Notes: generated from the sequence alone by a model not told the origin. Counted from the stretch's first letter, positions 1-13,395 are shown. The stretch: 64,000 nt of DNA from Mangifera indica (GCF_011075055.1 NC_058147.1:8246001-8310000), one strand, 5' to 3'. A program made the numbers and translations.

Positions 1-181
1 TTATTATATAATTAATTGATTTTAAATTAAAAATAAAATAAAATTTAATTACATAATAATATATAATTATTTGTACATATAATTTTTCGACAAATATTTA
101 TATACAGATGTTCAGTTTCATGTGGGTTGAGTAATCTACAAGGTTCGTTGGTCCGTTCCCTTTTCTTTTACAATAAAACTA

Positions 182-330
182 TGTGTACCTATTTTGGGTA
201 CACAAATATATACACATTTATATGTGTTATCATGTGATTGAATGATTTTGAATTAAAAATAAAACAATAACTAATCATATGATGACACATATGAGTGTGT
301 ATATATTTATGTACTCAAAATAGGTACACA
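182..330. mobile_element. Small hairpin MITE (mariner-like candidate)
   Basis: The ends are near-perfect inverted copies of each other over about 58 bases. The left end reads TGTGTACCTATTTTGGGTAC, and the right end read backwards is almost the same. The element sits between two TA dinucleotides (180-181 and 331-332), as expected for a Tc1/mariner-type target duplication. There is no coding capacity. A more decayed relative sharing the internal CATGTGATTG and TTTTAATT blocks may lie near 47705..47830. The TIRs are read directly; the superfamily is inferred from the TA flanks only. Confidence 0.6.
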
Positions 331-980
331 TAATATTGCTCTTTCTTTTAACCCTCTAAGAATTATCCGCCAACCAAAGAAATTAATTCTAAAACAATTA
401 ATAATGAAAAACAATATATTATAAATATTATCAATTAACTCTACATATTTGGTGTAACAAATTGAAAAGGGGCAGCCCGCAATTATTCATGATTTGGTGA
501 TAGTTTTGTTAATAAGTTGGTGAGATTCTCCATCGACTGTTTCTTTACAGGGTGCAAACTAATGTGAGAACAAACGAATAATTAACGATAATCAAATCGT
601 AATTGGCGCATCAACCCCATTAATAATCTTTTATTTGTTAAACAACCCCTAAGGGTAATCAAAATATTATTAGAGAAAATCAGTCTACTTATGGAAACCT
701 GATACAAATTAGTTTATTTTTACAAAATTGTCGGTGCCACAACCTAAGAAACTTGTAAACTATATCAATATTACGTCCTATGAAACAAAGAGGGAAAAAA
801 AAAAAAAAACAAAACAAAACAGGCTATAGTGAATCTGATGTTTCGTTGACACCTAGTCTCACATCATCATTAATTGGGAATTTTAAAACAAAGATATTAA
901 TGGTTACTAGGGGTACACCAAGATTCTTTGAATTGTGTCGGTTACCTAATGGCGCCATTACATTTGATTTGATCTTATTT
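331..980. other. Non-coding AT-rich stretch
   Basis: No gene, RNA or element boundary can be supported here. Open frames around 780-1066 are low-complexity (a poly-A/lysine start) or run into the 122-bp repeat that follows. Confidence 0.5.
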
Positions 981-1224
981 GAAAACTGGAAGAACTGGAC
1001 AGAGAGATCTCTTATAAGGAAGACAAAAGTGGCTTCAACACAACAAAATCTTTGCCAAATTATCAAATGCCGTATGCTTATTGTACGAGCGGAACTTTGT
1101 TTGAAAACTGGAAGAACTGGGCAGAGAGATCTCTTATAAGGAAGAGAAAAGTGGCTTCAAAACAACAAAATCTTTGCCAAATTATCAAATGCCGTATGCT
1201 TATTGTACGAGCGGAACTTTGTAC
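981..1224 (+). repeat. Tandem duplication, 2 x 122 bp
   Basis: A block beginning GAAAACTGGAAGAACTGG at 981 begins again at 1103. The two units differ at only a few positions, so the doubling is fairly recent. Each unit has a short open frame, but the reading frame is not kept from unit to unit and no protein family is recognised. Confidence 0.9.
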
Positions 1225-3270
1225 CAAGAAGAATTACACCAAATCTAGATAGATTTGGGAGAAAAAAAAAAATGAAAGAACACAACAAAGAAAATAGATA
1301 GTTATTTTTTTACCAGGTCAATCCGAAAATTCAATAGCCCACGTCTACTATGTTACTATTAAATGAGTAGTGCGAGATTACAAAGCCAGCATATCAGGAC
1401 AAAGTAAAACTTTTACTATATGTTTAGCTTAGCAAAATAATTGGATGTGCTGTCAAGCGTTAAGCGATCAAATGCCCTTTCTCCCTTTTCCTATTGATGA
1501 GAATTTATATAAGTGGGAGTTACGGTTACAAATGCAATAGTCTAAGATAGTAAAGTAGTTGATGACTTGATAAGCGTTATCATAGTACCGATATGATAGG
1601 AAAGTAGTTACACTTTAATTATGATGATTCAAACTCAAGAGGATGATTGCTTGGCAAAAGCAAACAAGTATCTAATGCTACGAGGATTAGGATAGGCATG
1701 GCAAATTTGGTCTTTGTTTCCCATTTTGTGACTTCTAGATGAATAGATCTCCTGTCTGAGGCATGTCTTGTGGATTTTGGGGCGAAGCAATGCTTGTTCA
1801 CTAATCCATACTTGCTAGTGAATATTAGGGGACATGTCTGTGGGTTAACTTGGGAAGAAATTTTAACCGCATAACAATTGCCTGCTAATTTCTAGAGTCT
1901 GAGAAGTGTTACAAAAACTCCTCACATTTTCTAAAGGATGGACGCCCCATAGCTGCTTTTGATTCCATGATTGCTAATATGGTAGGTACCAAGCATTTAA
2001 TATACCACATACGCAAAATGTTTGCCCATCAAATCAACTCAGAAGCTATGATGTATAGTAGGTTATGTCTTATGTATATAGTTAGATAATCAACACATTT
2101 CTTAGTGTTGCTTTGGAAGCTCTAGATTTTTTCTCACTTTTTCATGAAATGCTTATAAGAAAGTTTCCATGTGCATATGTAAATCATATAAAATTTCCAA
2201 GCATCATTTTCCTTTAGCAAAACCTAGCTTGCTCAAGTGGATTTTTCAAAGTTGAGAGCTTTCCATTGTGTGTGCATTCTAAAACTAGTTTATAGGAGAA
2301 ATAGGGCTCTAGCATGAGTTGTTCTAGAACCTTATGTCAAAATGAACCTTAGGGCCTAACCTAGTAGGGTCGTAACTAGTAGGGTGCAAATGGAGGAGAG
2401 TGCTCCCTCTGCCCAGACTGATGTAATTTTATTGGATGTATAAAGTAGTATGGTGTTATCCCCTTTACTATGGTTGAACTAGTTCATTTAAAAGAAAGTT
2501 ATGGACTTTTTATTGAACTAGGAGAGCTATCGAATTGCTTGTATGGTAATCCATGAAAGGATAGGCAACGTTTTTAGAGATAGTCTTGAGATGTGGAGTG
2601 ATTTTGCCTTTATACTTGTTCATGCAAGCGATACTTTATTTACTTGGCATTGCTTATTTTCAGTTGTCCCCAAATGTTTACTGGTGTATCTTGGGATTGT
2701 ATACTTATTGCCACATTGGGATAAGTGGCACTATTGTAAAAGAACTCACATATCTCTATATTTTCAAGGAAAATCCCAAGGTACCAATATTTTTCTTCTT
2801 ATCCAAGTGAACATTAAAAAATTGAAGGGGCTTACCCATACAAAAGATAATATGGGTGGTTTAAAGACCAAATATTTGGAAAGTTTTATAAGGTAAGTAG
2901 GTAATATGACAACATTTGCCTGAAACCAACTCTAACCGCTAACTAAGAGGGATGGATTAGGAATTTTTGTCTGAGGAGAATAAGCTTATTATTGACAAGA
3001 ATCTTTGTGGTACTAAACTTATTTTGGCTACCTTTTCTATTGAAACAATGAAGTAACTATAGGGAATTGTGACCTTCTATAACGGAATTAACAACAAAAT
3101 TTTTATCAAACAATAACACAAATCCTACTTTAGATCGCTCTCATAAGATAATTAATTCAAAAACATGTTATTAAACACATATAAAATGTTTAAAGAATAT
3201 ACCTACATAGACGACTCCTTCGTCTTTCATTGATAAGGAGAGGTTGCAAAGTTGGTTTCATAACTAGGAG
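1225..3270. other. Intergenic stretch without a recognisable gene
   Basis: Several short open frames occur (for example 2543..2896 on the plus strand, 117 codons), but none shows a domain, signal peptide or motif I recognise. The stretch is AT-rich and interrupted by stops in all frames. It may hold old retroelement debris that I cannot assign. Confidence 0.4.
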
Positions 3271-3740
3271 TGAATTCGAGCTTGAGCTTAGTTCAAATGA
3301 GCCTAAAATGAGCTAGGTTTAAGTAAACTCGAGCTTGAGCCCAAGAGTTTAATATTTTTTAGCTTGAGCTTGAGCTCATGCCTTAGGGGTGTTTCACTTA
3401 TAAAGCTCGTGAGCTTAAAAAATTTAATATGAATCAACTAAAATGATATTGTTTTGACCAATACGCATTAAAATAATATTGTTTTAGTCTCAAATCGAGC
3501 TCAAAGCTTGATTCGAGCTCAAACTCGAGCCGAACTCAAGTTTAGCTTCTCTCAAACAAGCTAATCTCGAACACCTTTAAAGCGAAACTAAGCTCAAAGC
3601 TCAATTCGAGCTTAAACTCGAGTTGAACTTAAATTTAACTTCTCCCTAACGAGTTGACCTTGAACACTTTTGAAACGAACTTGACCAATTTGAGATGAAG
3701 CTTGGCTTTATAGAAGTTGAGCTGAGCTCAAACTCTGCTC
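3271..3740. repeat. AGCT/TCGAG-rich imperfect repeat
   Basis: The stretch is built from many imperfect copies of GAGCTTGAGC and CTCGAGC in both orientations, with AGCT palindromes. It reads like the inside of a decayed inverted-repeat DNA element. A weaker stretch of the same kind occurs near 39490..39710, inside the CACTA-like element. No clear ends were found. Confidence 0.45.
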
Positions 3741-3744
3741 GGTT

Positions 3745-4340
3745 CGAATCCATGCACTCACCTACCACTGTTCATTGGGCTGTTGTTAAATGCATCTTGA
3801 GGTACCTCAATTCCGCCATGTTCTATGGTCTTTGGATTGCATCTTCTCCTCTCATGACACTTTCCACCTATTCAGATATGGATTGGGCTGGGAGCCTTGA
3901 CGGTTGCAAGTCCACTTTTGGCTATGCTATCTACTTAGGGCCAAACTTGATCTCTTGGAGCTCCAAAAAACAAAAAACAGTTTCACGTTCATCAACTGAG
4001 GCTAAATATCATGCACTGGTAGCTGTCACATCTAAGATACTTTGGATACAAACTCTTCTACGTGAACTTCAGGTTCCCATCTCCTCTCCTACAACTTGGT
4101 ATGACAATTTGGGTGCCACTAATCTCAGTGCCAACCCCATTTATCACACTCGAATGAATCACCTTGAGATTGACCTACACTTTGTCCGTGAGAAAGTTAA
4201 CAATCATGAACTCAAAGTCTGCATATATGTAGTCACAATCAAATAACTGATGTTCTTACCAAGCCGTTAACCTGTCAACGTTTTCTTCAACTTTGAGGCA
4301 AGTTACGAATTTGTCCAAGACAATTCATCAACTTGAGGGG
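3745..4340 (+). pseudogene. Ty1/copia RNase H fragment, 3' end of Pol
   Basis: This is the last domain of a copia polyprotein, the RNase H that removes RNA from the RNA-DNA hybrid during reverse transcription. The frame 3695..4246 contains MHSPTTVHWAVVK, YSDMDWAGS with the first catalytic Asp, the family signature SWSSKKQKTVSRSSTEAKY with the catalytic Glu, and the HTRMNHLEIDLHFVRE block. A one-base shift near 4235 breaks the frame, because the usual DVLTKPL ending continues in the next frame. A purine tract, CTTGAGGGGGTG (4332-4343), follows and the sequence then runs into TGATAGG, as if the 3' LTR begins there. Everything upstream of RNase H is missing, so it is a truncated, dead copy. Confidence 0.85.
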
Positions 4341-4989
4341 GTGTGATAGGGATTGGAATAATTGGTTGCAACAAATAGATAGACATTCAGTTCAAAATTC
4401 CATTATAACAAAAGATAAGATATACATTGGCAGTAACAACTCTAAGGTTGTACATGGATTTATATTTGATTAATTGTTAATGAAATTGATTCACTGTGCT
4501 TAACTCTTTACAAGTGAAAGTGGGAACACATAATACATTTTGGGTATGAATATAACCAGGAAAAGAGACTTTACTAGTATGAAAAATTTTCAGATTCTCA
4601 CAATTTCCCACATGAAGCTTATCATTCTCTTAATAAGTAGAAGTTATAGCCAGTTGAGTTGGATCAAGAGTGACATGTCAGTTGCTCCAAAGTCTCTGCA
4701 CTAGGAGCTATCTTGCACTACAGAAGGAGTAGCAACATAATATATGTTAAATGTTTTGCCTAGTGGTATTGAGGATAATGATTTTTGGTAGCTGATATTA
4801 GTTAAAAAGGTTTGAGACTAAGAGTTTGTAGCATTTTCAGAGTTAGTATGTATACATGTTGTTAGTATGTAGACGAATGATTGTGAAGGAGATTGAAGAA
4901 GTCTTGGTGGCTAAAGAGGTATTGGATTCTTATAACCAATAGAAGAAGGATTATATGTGATAGGAAAAGTTCTCCCATGAATATGATTT

Positions 4990-5800
4990 ATTAAGAGGAC
5001 CACCTATTGGACAAGTATTAATTTTTGGCACTATAGTATGTGTATTATAACTAGAATTGAATCTATGATAACATTGCAATGTTATATGTCCTAGTTTTCC
5101 ACATACTTGACAAATAATCCCTCCTCTGCCAAAATTCTTACCTCTTCCTCTACTTGTGCCGCAGGGTTCTTGTTAGAACATACTAAGTGCTACATATTGA
5201 TTTTCAAAAGATTGAGTTTGATTGTGGTAATAGCTTGAAGGAATTAATCACAACTATTTGGTTAAAAGTAGTCTCAGTACTAAAGTTTCTTAGTTGACAC
5301 ATGATTTAGTTGGGGCGACATATTTTCATATGTTTGGTTATCAAAGGTGGACAAATTCTCTAATTGATTTTGTATTGTTTGAGGAAAGCTCTATGTTGAT
5401 AACTAGTTGATGCAGCAGTATAGGTCATTGGTGTCCCAGTCTTTATCCTAATTACTAACTACGCTAGCACTATAAGAAGTACATCCATGAAATTTCAAAT
5501 CAATTCCACCGTTGAAGACTTGTTGAGCTCTTACAATCCTCAATTCATGTTTTTGTAATAGAAATTTATCATATTTGGATTCCAACATAGCTGTCAAACT
5601 GGCAACTACAACATTATATTCGGAACCTAATCCATTTATTACATAGACAATAACTTCCTAAACAGTAATATTTTATCCTCCTAAAACTAACACATCAACA
5701 TGCCCTTCGGTCTTAGTTACGTATTCACTAATACTCAAATTGTCTTTCTAAGAAATTTGAAGCAAGTTCCGTACATGCACCAATCGTGATTCTGCCTTTG
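4990..5800 (-). pseudogene. Ty1/copia Gag fragment
   Basis: Read on the minus strand, about 5780-5400 gives a Gag core of the UBN2 type, with an LSISEYVTK block and the INGLGSEYNVVVASLTA block. It is followed at about 5135-5080 by a zinc knuckle of form CxxCxxxGHxxxxC (CQVCGKLGHITLQC). Gag packages element RNA into virus-like particles. Several in-frame stops and shifts are present, and neither protease nor Pol follows, so this is a relic. It points opposite to the RNase H fragment at 3745..4340 and so belongs to a different insertion. Confidence 0.75.
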
Positions 5801-5899
5801 AGTCAGTTGATCAAGCCTAGGCAAACGATGCTGGACATGCCGAGAACCCCAGCTAATGTTCCTTCAAGTCATGTGCTCTCACAATAAAGAGGACTTGTA

Positions 5900-6843
5900 A
5901 CTTCTAAAAGTGAAAAGTTGTTTTATTTAGATTCGGTGATGACTTGAAGGTTAGATGAATAAGTCGAGGACAAAGATTAGTTAAGGAAGCAGTTAAAAGT
6001 TGTAGTATCATTCGAACACTCAATTATTTTTTAGAAGGGTTGAAGAAGAAGAACGTAAGAACCAAGATTGAAAAAGAACTAAGAATATTTTGTGTTTGAT
6101 GATGAACAAAAAAATCAACAAGTGAGAGAAATTTCTTGTTGTGAAGAATGTTTTGGCAGTTGGCTCTCCATTGGCAGTCTTCTATCTTTCTTGCAAATCA
6201 CATTTCAGTCTTCTATCTTTCTTTCCTGATTAAAACTACTGAGGCAAACTACATTTTAATCTTCTATTTTTCTTTCTTCATTAGAAGTGTCCATATCCTT
6301 CTATGAAAATGTAGTACAGTAAATGAATTTAAATTAGCAACTGAGAACGAAGTTTAATTCGATTGTACTAAACAAAAAAAAAAAGTCAGATTCTTAAATT
6401 TCTGTTTTTCCAAGAATATATTCTTATGAAAGAAGCAGATTTCATAATTGTATTCAATCAAGTGTATAAATAAATTGCTAATATGCCAACTTTTGACAAC
6501 ATTTGTAACTAATTAGTTTAATATAACTTTACGGGATAATGATTTTCGTTGATATCCTTGTGCTCTCACGCCACTTAGAATCTAATTAGCTAGATTCATA
6601 TATAACATTGTCAGATGTATGACAATTGAGAAAATAATGAAAGAGATTATTGATGATCAAATTTGAATTTCAAGAAGACAAGGGATTAATAAACTATATG
6701 GGAGGGATTTTAATTTATAATTTTTTTACATTCGTTTTCAAAGTTGACTAGGGGATGTATAAAAAAATAACTCACTTTTTAAGGGTAACACATATATTAA
6801 CAAAACAAAAAGTTAAATATCAAAATACCCTCATTTATTTTTC
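5900..6843. other. AT-rich non-coding stretch
   Basis: No gene is supported. The stretch has two partial copies of a CAGTCTTCTATCTTTCTT motif near 6175 and 6210, and poly-A runs. It may be the 5' end of the Gag relic next to it. Confidence 0.35.
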
Positions 6844-7360
6844 TGTTAGAATTAAAAAAAAAAGTTTATAATAATATCTTGCTATGAATTGTACCCGAGT
6901 GAGTTAAAAGACTTGGGAAAGTACAAGCAAAAAAAGCATATCGTATTATCGATATTAGAAGATTAGTCACCTGGAAGAAACACACTGTTTTTGGAAGGAA
7001 AATTTTTCTCTGCCAAGGGTTATTGAGTAGAAAAACAAATTGCACACCTTTTCTTTGTTTCTTCTCAAACTCCGTGGAAGATTCTCTCAGAAAATGCAAA
7101 AATGTGTTAACCAAGATCGGTCGGTCGGTATCAACCTATTGGAGGTAAGATCCTTATGGATCTACGTTAATGATGGTGTCTTTTTTTTTTTTTTTTTAAT
7201 TCTACTTTTTGTGATGTAAAAAATCAGATGTTGTATTTTTGTATAAATAGTGATGTACCCTTGAATTTTTTGTAAGCTGTGAAATGAAATGAAAAGTACG
7301 AAGTATATTCAGTAATTCTTGAGTCGCCTCTCTGTTCCCTTAACTCGGTTTTTCGCTACA
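6844..7360 (+). repeat. Candidate solo LTR
   Basis: The stretch starts TGTTAGAATT and ends CGCTACA, giving the TG...CA ends of a copia LTR. It carries a TATAAATAG box at 7242-7250, a plausible LTR promoter position. I could not find a matching target duplication, so the exact limits and even the identity are uncertain. The minus-strand open frame at 6866..7114 has no recognisable domain. Confidence 0.3.
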
Positions 7361-7783
7361 CTTTTTAGTTTATACATTTCTTTTGCAATTTTAATTTAAT
7401 TTAGATCTACTCTTACAATAACCAGTGTTGACCTCTTTGTGCACTTATTTTCTCAAATCTTCTGTTCTTCTATAGTCTTTTTCCTGCTCAAACCTTAATA
7501 TTTTAAATAATCCAACATCACAACCAAACATTACAAAGTTTGAAAATTCTTATTTTTCACACTTTTATTCAAATTCCAACATTGTGATTTTGAAATCAAG
7601 GAAAAAGTTCATTACATCTAGGTAATTATAAGAATATTAACTCAAAATTTCATTTATTTGAATTTTTTTTTCTTTTTGCATAAAATTTATCAGATAAATT
7701 TAAAATGTATTTCAAAATCAAGAATAATAGGAAGGTCTGAAATTATGATGAAAAAAATTATGATAAATTTATTTTGATGAAAA

Positions 7784-8250
7784 GAAGCTAAAGGGTTATA
7801 TGATACTTTACACAGGAGGCGTGTCGATATTTTACATATGCAGGGTCTTTTTTTTTTTTTTTCCTAATTTTTCCATGTAGGGGACAAGTGATATTTAACC
7901 ATGTGAGGGGTTGATAATTTACACATGCAAGATCTTTTTTGTTTTTTTCTTACTATGTTCGGGGACAAGTGATATTTAGCCACGTGGGGGCATATTTATT
8001 TTTTACTAGGTGGGGAGTAAATTAATATTTTCTAATGTTCATGCCAAATTTTATTTAGGAATATATTTATATATTTAGTTTTGAAATTCTTGGTTAATTT
8101 AGTTGAGAAATTATATATTACCATTATTGTAGGTTTGATCAAAATAAAGAGTTTTGGTAGTTTTTTGTCTTGGAATGAGGGTAAATTGATAATTAACCAA
8201 GCTAAGAGTAAATTGATATTTTCCAACATTCTTGGCAAAAATGAGGAATG
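7784..8250. repeat. Subterminal repeats next to a MuDR-like relic
   Basis: Variants of GGGGACAAGTGATATTTA and of GTAAATTGATATTTTCC recur several times, mixed with poly-T. Such repeats are common near the ends of Mutator-like elements, and the transposase relic begins just downstream. The exact terminus was not found. Confidence 0.35.
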
Positions 8251-8359
8251 AGATTTTTTCAAACAATTGTATTTTTTTCAGTTTCATTTACTTTTAATAT
8301 TTTTGGTTAATTTAGTTATGAAATTGCATATTACTATGGTAAGATTTATTAGAATAATG

Positions 8360-10620
8360 AGTTTTATTATTGTTCTAGTTCGATATGAAAAAGAATGGAT
8401 AAAGACATATGATAATAGAATGAAATATGTTGGATGCAAAGAGAAAATGGTAAAAGTCTTTTAATCGATGAGTAAACATTTTCATATTAACTATAAGTTG
8501 AATTATATTGAAATAAGCATGAAACAAGAAAATGGTAGTAGTAAGAGATCTATCAAGATCATGGATTATGAAGATGTTGATTGTCTTATTAGTCTTTTTC
8601 AATAGTTGAGAGAACATATTTTTGTTTATGTGATAAGTAATCTTAAGTCGAGAAATACGTCTCTTGAAACTACCAACATTGATGTTTAATAATTGCATAA
8701 TAATGTAGTAGGTGGTGATGGTTTGTAATATGTTAAGCAACCACAAAATTATGTAGAAGACGGAAATTGTTTGCAAGAGGTTAAGCATGTAGAGTTAAAA
8801 ACCAATCAAGATATTAATGAAGATGAGGTGACAAATATGCACAATGTCAATCTATTGGAAACTATAGAAATTTGAGTAAGTGAAAATAAAGAGAAATTCT
8901 TAAATTAAAATGCCTTTGATGAGGGTAATAAAACGGATAAAATTCCTATTGAGGAATCTATGTATGAGGAGAAAATCAATTATTATAATGGTATTGAAAG
9001 TATGGGTAGTTTTAAGCATGCAAATTTGGTGGCTGTTAATGTACCATCAAAGGTCGAGAATGTTCGTGGTGGTGCATTTCAAGTGCAATCTCAATTCTCT
9101 AACTAGCTGACAATGTCTAATGCCTAAGGAATGGAAAATAATATATAGCCCTTCAAAGTTGATGATATTTTCTTGAATAAAGGTTGTTTGCAAGATGCAT
9201 TCAAATGACATGTTTTAGAAAACTGATATACATATAAAGTTTATAAATCCACAAATTATAGATGGGAGATAAAATGTCTTCGTGAAAAATGTAGATGGCA
9301 TGCACAACTATAAGATTGAAAGATTGTGACTTTTTTTCAATTCTGTTGTATAGATACTCACAACACATATTCGAAAGATTAGATAATGTCACATCATAGA
9401 CAAACAAAGACTTAATCTTTAGAATAAATATTGAAGAAAATTTTAATAATGGTTGATTGTGTATATCAACAGAAGGAAATCATTACCAACATAGTTAATA
9501 GGTATAGAAACAATATGTCAAATCCACAGGCACAACGATCAAAAAATTGGGTATTATAGACAGTAAGAGATATGTTGATGGAGTCATTCATGTTGTTACT
9601 AAATTACTGTAACAATTTAATGCTTCATAACTTTGGAAAATTTCACACGTATTGAAATGGATGGTGAACATAAGTTTAAGTATTTTTTTTATGACAATGG
9701 GTTGTTTTATTTAGACATTTCAAAGTAACATTTATCTAATGATCTACAATGATGGTATCTTTTTAAAGGGTAAATATCTTAAAACTTTATTTATTATTGT
9801 TGCCAAGGATGAAATTTATCAAATTTATCAATTGACTTTTGACATGAGACGTAAGGGAAACTAAATCTTGGACTTGGTTCTTTCCAAATTAAGGAATTGT
9901 ATTTGTCTAATACTCGAATTGGTAATAATTTTATATCGACATATCAGTATCATAGTTATGACTGCTAATTTATTATCAAATGTACACCATGATTGTTGTC
10001 ATCATCTTAAGTCAAGCATAAAAATAAAATACAAAATAATAGATTGTCAAATTTAAAAAATGCAATAAAGTTATGTTATAATGTCAATCCTGATGTAAGA
10101 TTGTACCTTTATAACATAAGTTACAAGCATGGTCAAGGGTATACTTTGCAGGTCTACAGTAATACTAATATTGTTAAGTCAATAAAATTACTTATTAGGT
10201 AAACATTTATGGGTTACTAATTATAATACTTTGTTGAGTTCATTAGGGGCGTTTTATGTTCTATGAGAGAAGATATAATGTTTGTAAGAATATAATTCTT
10301 TATATCTATGATGTGTTTTTTATTAATTTATAATTATTCCTTGTGCTAACATTTTCAATGATATTAATACTTGTAGTTGCTTGTGTAATTATTAGAGACT
10401 TTCTTGGACCAAGGACAAGATCGCGAGTCATGTGCACAAGTCTATAAACATGATTGTTCATCCAATTATTATTCACTAATATGAGGTTCTTTGTAATGAT
10501 ATACCTATCGGAGTGTACATGTAATATCATAAATTCTAGCTTTTGGAAATTCCTTTGCATATATGTCATTGTAGTAGCAAGAGTTATGAACTTGTTAGAT
10601 TGTAATGAATTGGTTTAACC
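8360..10620 (+). pseudogene. MuDR-type (MULE) transposase, broken
   Basis: Joining short plus-strand frames gives the order of domains of a Mutator-like transposase, the DDE-type enzyme that cuts and moves the element. An N-terminal region (VRYEKEWIKTYDNRMKY) lies at about 8376. The MuDR DNA-binding region, with KCLREKCRWHAQL and HNTY...HHRQT blocks, is at about 9160-9420. The catalytic MULE core (KNWVL, ESFMLLLNY, IFLKGKYLKTLF, then LVIILYRHISIIV and CCHHLKSSIK) is at about 9540-10040. A SWIM-like zinc-binding remnant with ECTC is at about 10510-10590. Stops and shifts interrupt it throughout, so no protein can be made. These are family patterns I recognise by eye; the alignment itself was not computed. 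Confidence 0.75.
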
Positions 10621-10717
10621 CTATTACAACACTGCAACTCATCAGACGATTTATGTCGAAAGTGTAAAATCCAATGGATTCATGCAAATAATTATAAATT
10701 CCCACACATGCCTGCGC

Positions 10718-10765
10718 GCATACACACACACACACATAAATACATACATACGTACATACATATCT
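10718..10765. repeat. (CA)n / (ATAC)n microsatellite
   Basis: A run of CACACACACACACA is followed by ATACATACATACGTACATAC. It is a simple-sequence repeat, likely to vary in length between individuals. Confidence 0.9.
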
Positions 10766-13395
10766 CAAAGTTATTCATGATTTTTTTGAATAATATATCC
10801 TAAAGGCTAATGGACATCTTTTAGGTTTTCAGGATACAAGATTAATTTCCTTGATCAATATCAATATCATTCTAAATTGCTCATAGATGTTGATATCCCT
10901 TTGATTGCTTAGCAATACTTTTTAATCCTTTTTCTCATCAATTTTTTCAATTGATTAGACTTTAATAAAAGAAAAATAACATCATGCACTGTCGTGGCTA
11001 ACCCAAGATTTTTGTTGAGGGCTTTCGTAGTTCTATCGTTATTTGTTAATCAACTAATAAAAACATAAAAAAAACAACGAACCTGATAATAGGAAATAGT
11101 GCGACATATCAAGAAGCTAAAAAGAAAAAATGTTATAACGAATGTAGTTTCTAACGTAAAAAACTTCTTCAATTTGAAGAGATAGAAAAAAAATCATAGG
11201 AATCTAATGATCTACTTTATAATATAATAAAAAATGTTTACGACATCCACAATCTACCAAAAATGTTCCACATAAATTTAGAGCTCAATCATAAGTCTAA
11301 CATGAGCGGAATACATAAATGTTTACAAAGAAATGGACTAAAATCACCAAAGAAGTTGTCGAACTTCAAGTTGTTTAACTCTAAACCTAACCATTAAAAT
11401 CAAGTCTCTATCATTCATATTAAATATCCACACATTCCATTTATATTGATGAAAGATCTAAATATCTTAAGAATGATTATTTAAAGATAAAAAAAAAATT
11501 AGAATGGTATATTTAAAGATTTTTACTTTAACACAATTTCTCACTTTGTTATATTTTAAAAACATTTAATAATATATTCATTGTTAATTATGACAAAAAC
11601 TTCTATTTAAATATAAATTGCTAAGAATTTGTTCATCCACTCGCTTTGTTCATCCACTCGTTTCTCATTTAATGACAAAAACTATTTTTCATAAGATTCA
11701 TTGCAAAGAACACTCTTCCAACTATTATAGTAGCCACGAACATAAATTATTCATTTAATAAGCAATAAAAATTTGTTGTATAAAACATTCTTCTTAAATT
11801 CAACCATTTTTCAACAAAGTCTACAATCTTTTCAACATAAGTGAAATTCACATTAGTGTTAATATCTTTATAATAATTTTTAAGTTGATCATCAAACTAT
11901 CAAATATTGTACTGAGTAAAACCAACATGATAAAACTTTGTAAATTCAAGTTATCTAACTTTTTAATTTTGAAGGGAGAAAAATAATCAAAGTTCAAACA
12001 CAATTACCTACTTTTACAAAAAGGTTAGATTAACCCTTGACTTGAGGTGGATATCTAGCCAGTCAAAATTGAAATCAAGAACTCAAAATATCAATACTTT
12101 CTTTAATCAATATTTTAATACAAATTTTTATTAAAATGTCCATCTTATAGACATTTCTGATGAGAAAGACTAAATGTGTTTTGATTCTTTGACTTATCTA
12201 TTATATTTCTATCATATCAAGCAAATGCATTTAACATAGACAAAAAAATATATCATAAGATTTCAATATTTAATATTTTTTAAATTTGAGAGTAGGTTCG
12301 AATCTACCTTCATAAAATTTTAAATTTGCTCTTATGCATAGAGTATCTTATTGTAATTTATTATGGGTAACTTACTTGTACAACCATTGTTTATCAAACC
12401 TTAAAAATGCAATTAATGCATAATCATAACCTTTATGGGAATTAGAAATAATTACTTTATTTTTTTTTGCCAAATAACTATTTCTAATTCAATGTTTAAT
12501 GAAACGATAAATTTTTATTTTTTAAGTTTAAAAATTTTATTTTTCACTTATATATCAAAATTAGTTATTTGTTTTAATAATCAATTAGTATTTATGCATT
12601 TTGACTAAATATTACAATAGGATTAATGTTACTTATATCCCTAATAATACAAAATATTACACTTTAACTTTAAATATTTTATTTTTTTAATTTTTCCTCC
12701 CTATTTCCTTTCACCGTCAATATTTTGTTTTCTCTGGTTGAGAATCACACAAATAGGTACAATTATGAATGTCGCTGATAATGAATGTCGTTGATAATTG
12801 TTAAATTTTACATTTATTTTTGTTTACTGTTTTTAATTGAAATTAATATGAATTACAAGTAAAAAATATTTTATAAAATTTTGATGGCAAAGTGTTACTT
12901 AACTTGGGGGGTTTTTAGTCTTTTCAGTTATTTTTATATAAAAAAAATTTAACAAGTAGATAAAAATGACTTTTTTAAATTTAAAAGATAGAAATTTTTA
13001 GAAATAATTATTTATCTATTCATTAATGAGTTCTATTGTAACTTGTTGCTCAAAATGACAATATTACTTAAGATTTATTAATACAATCGACCATTGACTC
13101 AATTGATCATTCAAATTACACACGAAAACAGATTGTATTTGACCAATTTTGGCTTGACCCACCATGTTTAGGAGTCGGGCCACTAGCATAGTAAATAAAA
13201 CCCACAGTATGGTCCAAGGTCCCTTGGATCATGCTTTCACAAATCTTAGCAGGATGGGCTATCAAATTATACGTTTTTTATGCAATTTTTAATTTTTTAT
13301 TATTTTAAAAATTTTATTATTTTTAACAGGCATATTGAGCACAAATTTTGTCTGAAGACCCCGACTTGGCTCGACGCTCTGTGTTCAATTCAAAT
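10766..13395. other. AT-rich non-coding stretch
   Basis: No gene or recognisable element domain was found across this stretch. Around 12400-13010 the sequence shows inverted similarity (AGAAATAATTACTTTATTT against AGAAATAATTATTTATC), which may mark an old MITE, but its ends are not clean. Confidence 0.4.

Noticed and set aside
2543..2896. 117-codon plus-strand frame
   Set aside because: No recognisable domain, no support from context, and another overlapping frame of similar length. Not enough to call a gene.
3735..3755. tRNA B-box-like GGTTCGAATCC
   Set aside because: No acceptor stem, anticodon arm or A box fits upstream. It lies at the start of a copia coding fragment.
10306..10569. 87-codon minus-strand frame
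   Set aside because: It is antisense to the SWIM-end region of the MuDR transposase relic.
10718..10765. CRISPR-like regular repeats
   Set aside because: It is a dinucleotide/tetranucleotide microsatellite in a plant genome, with no spacers and no cas genes.
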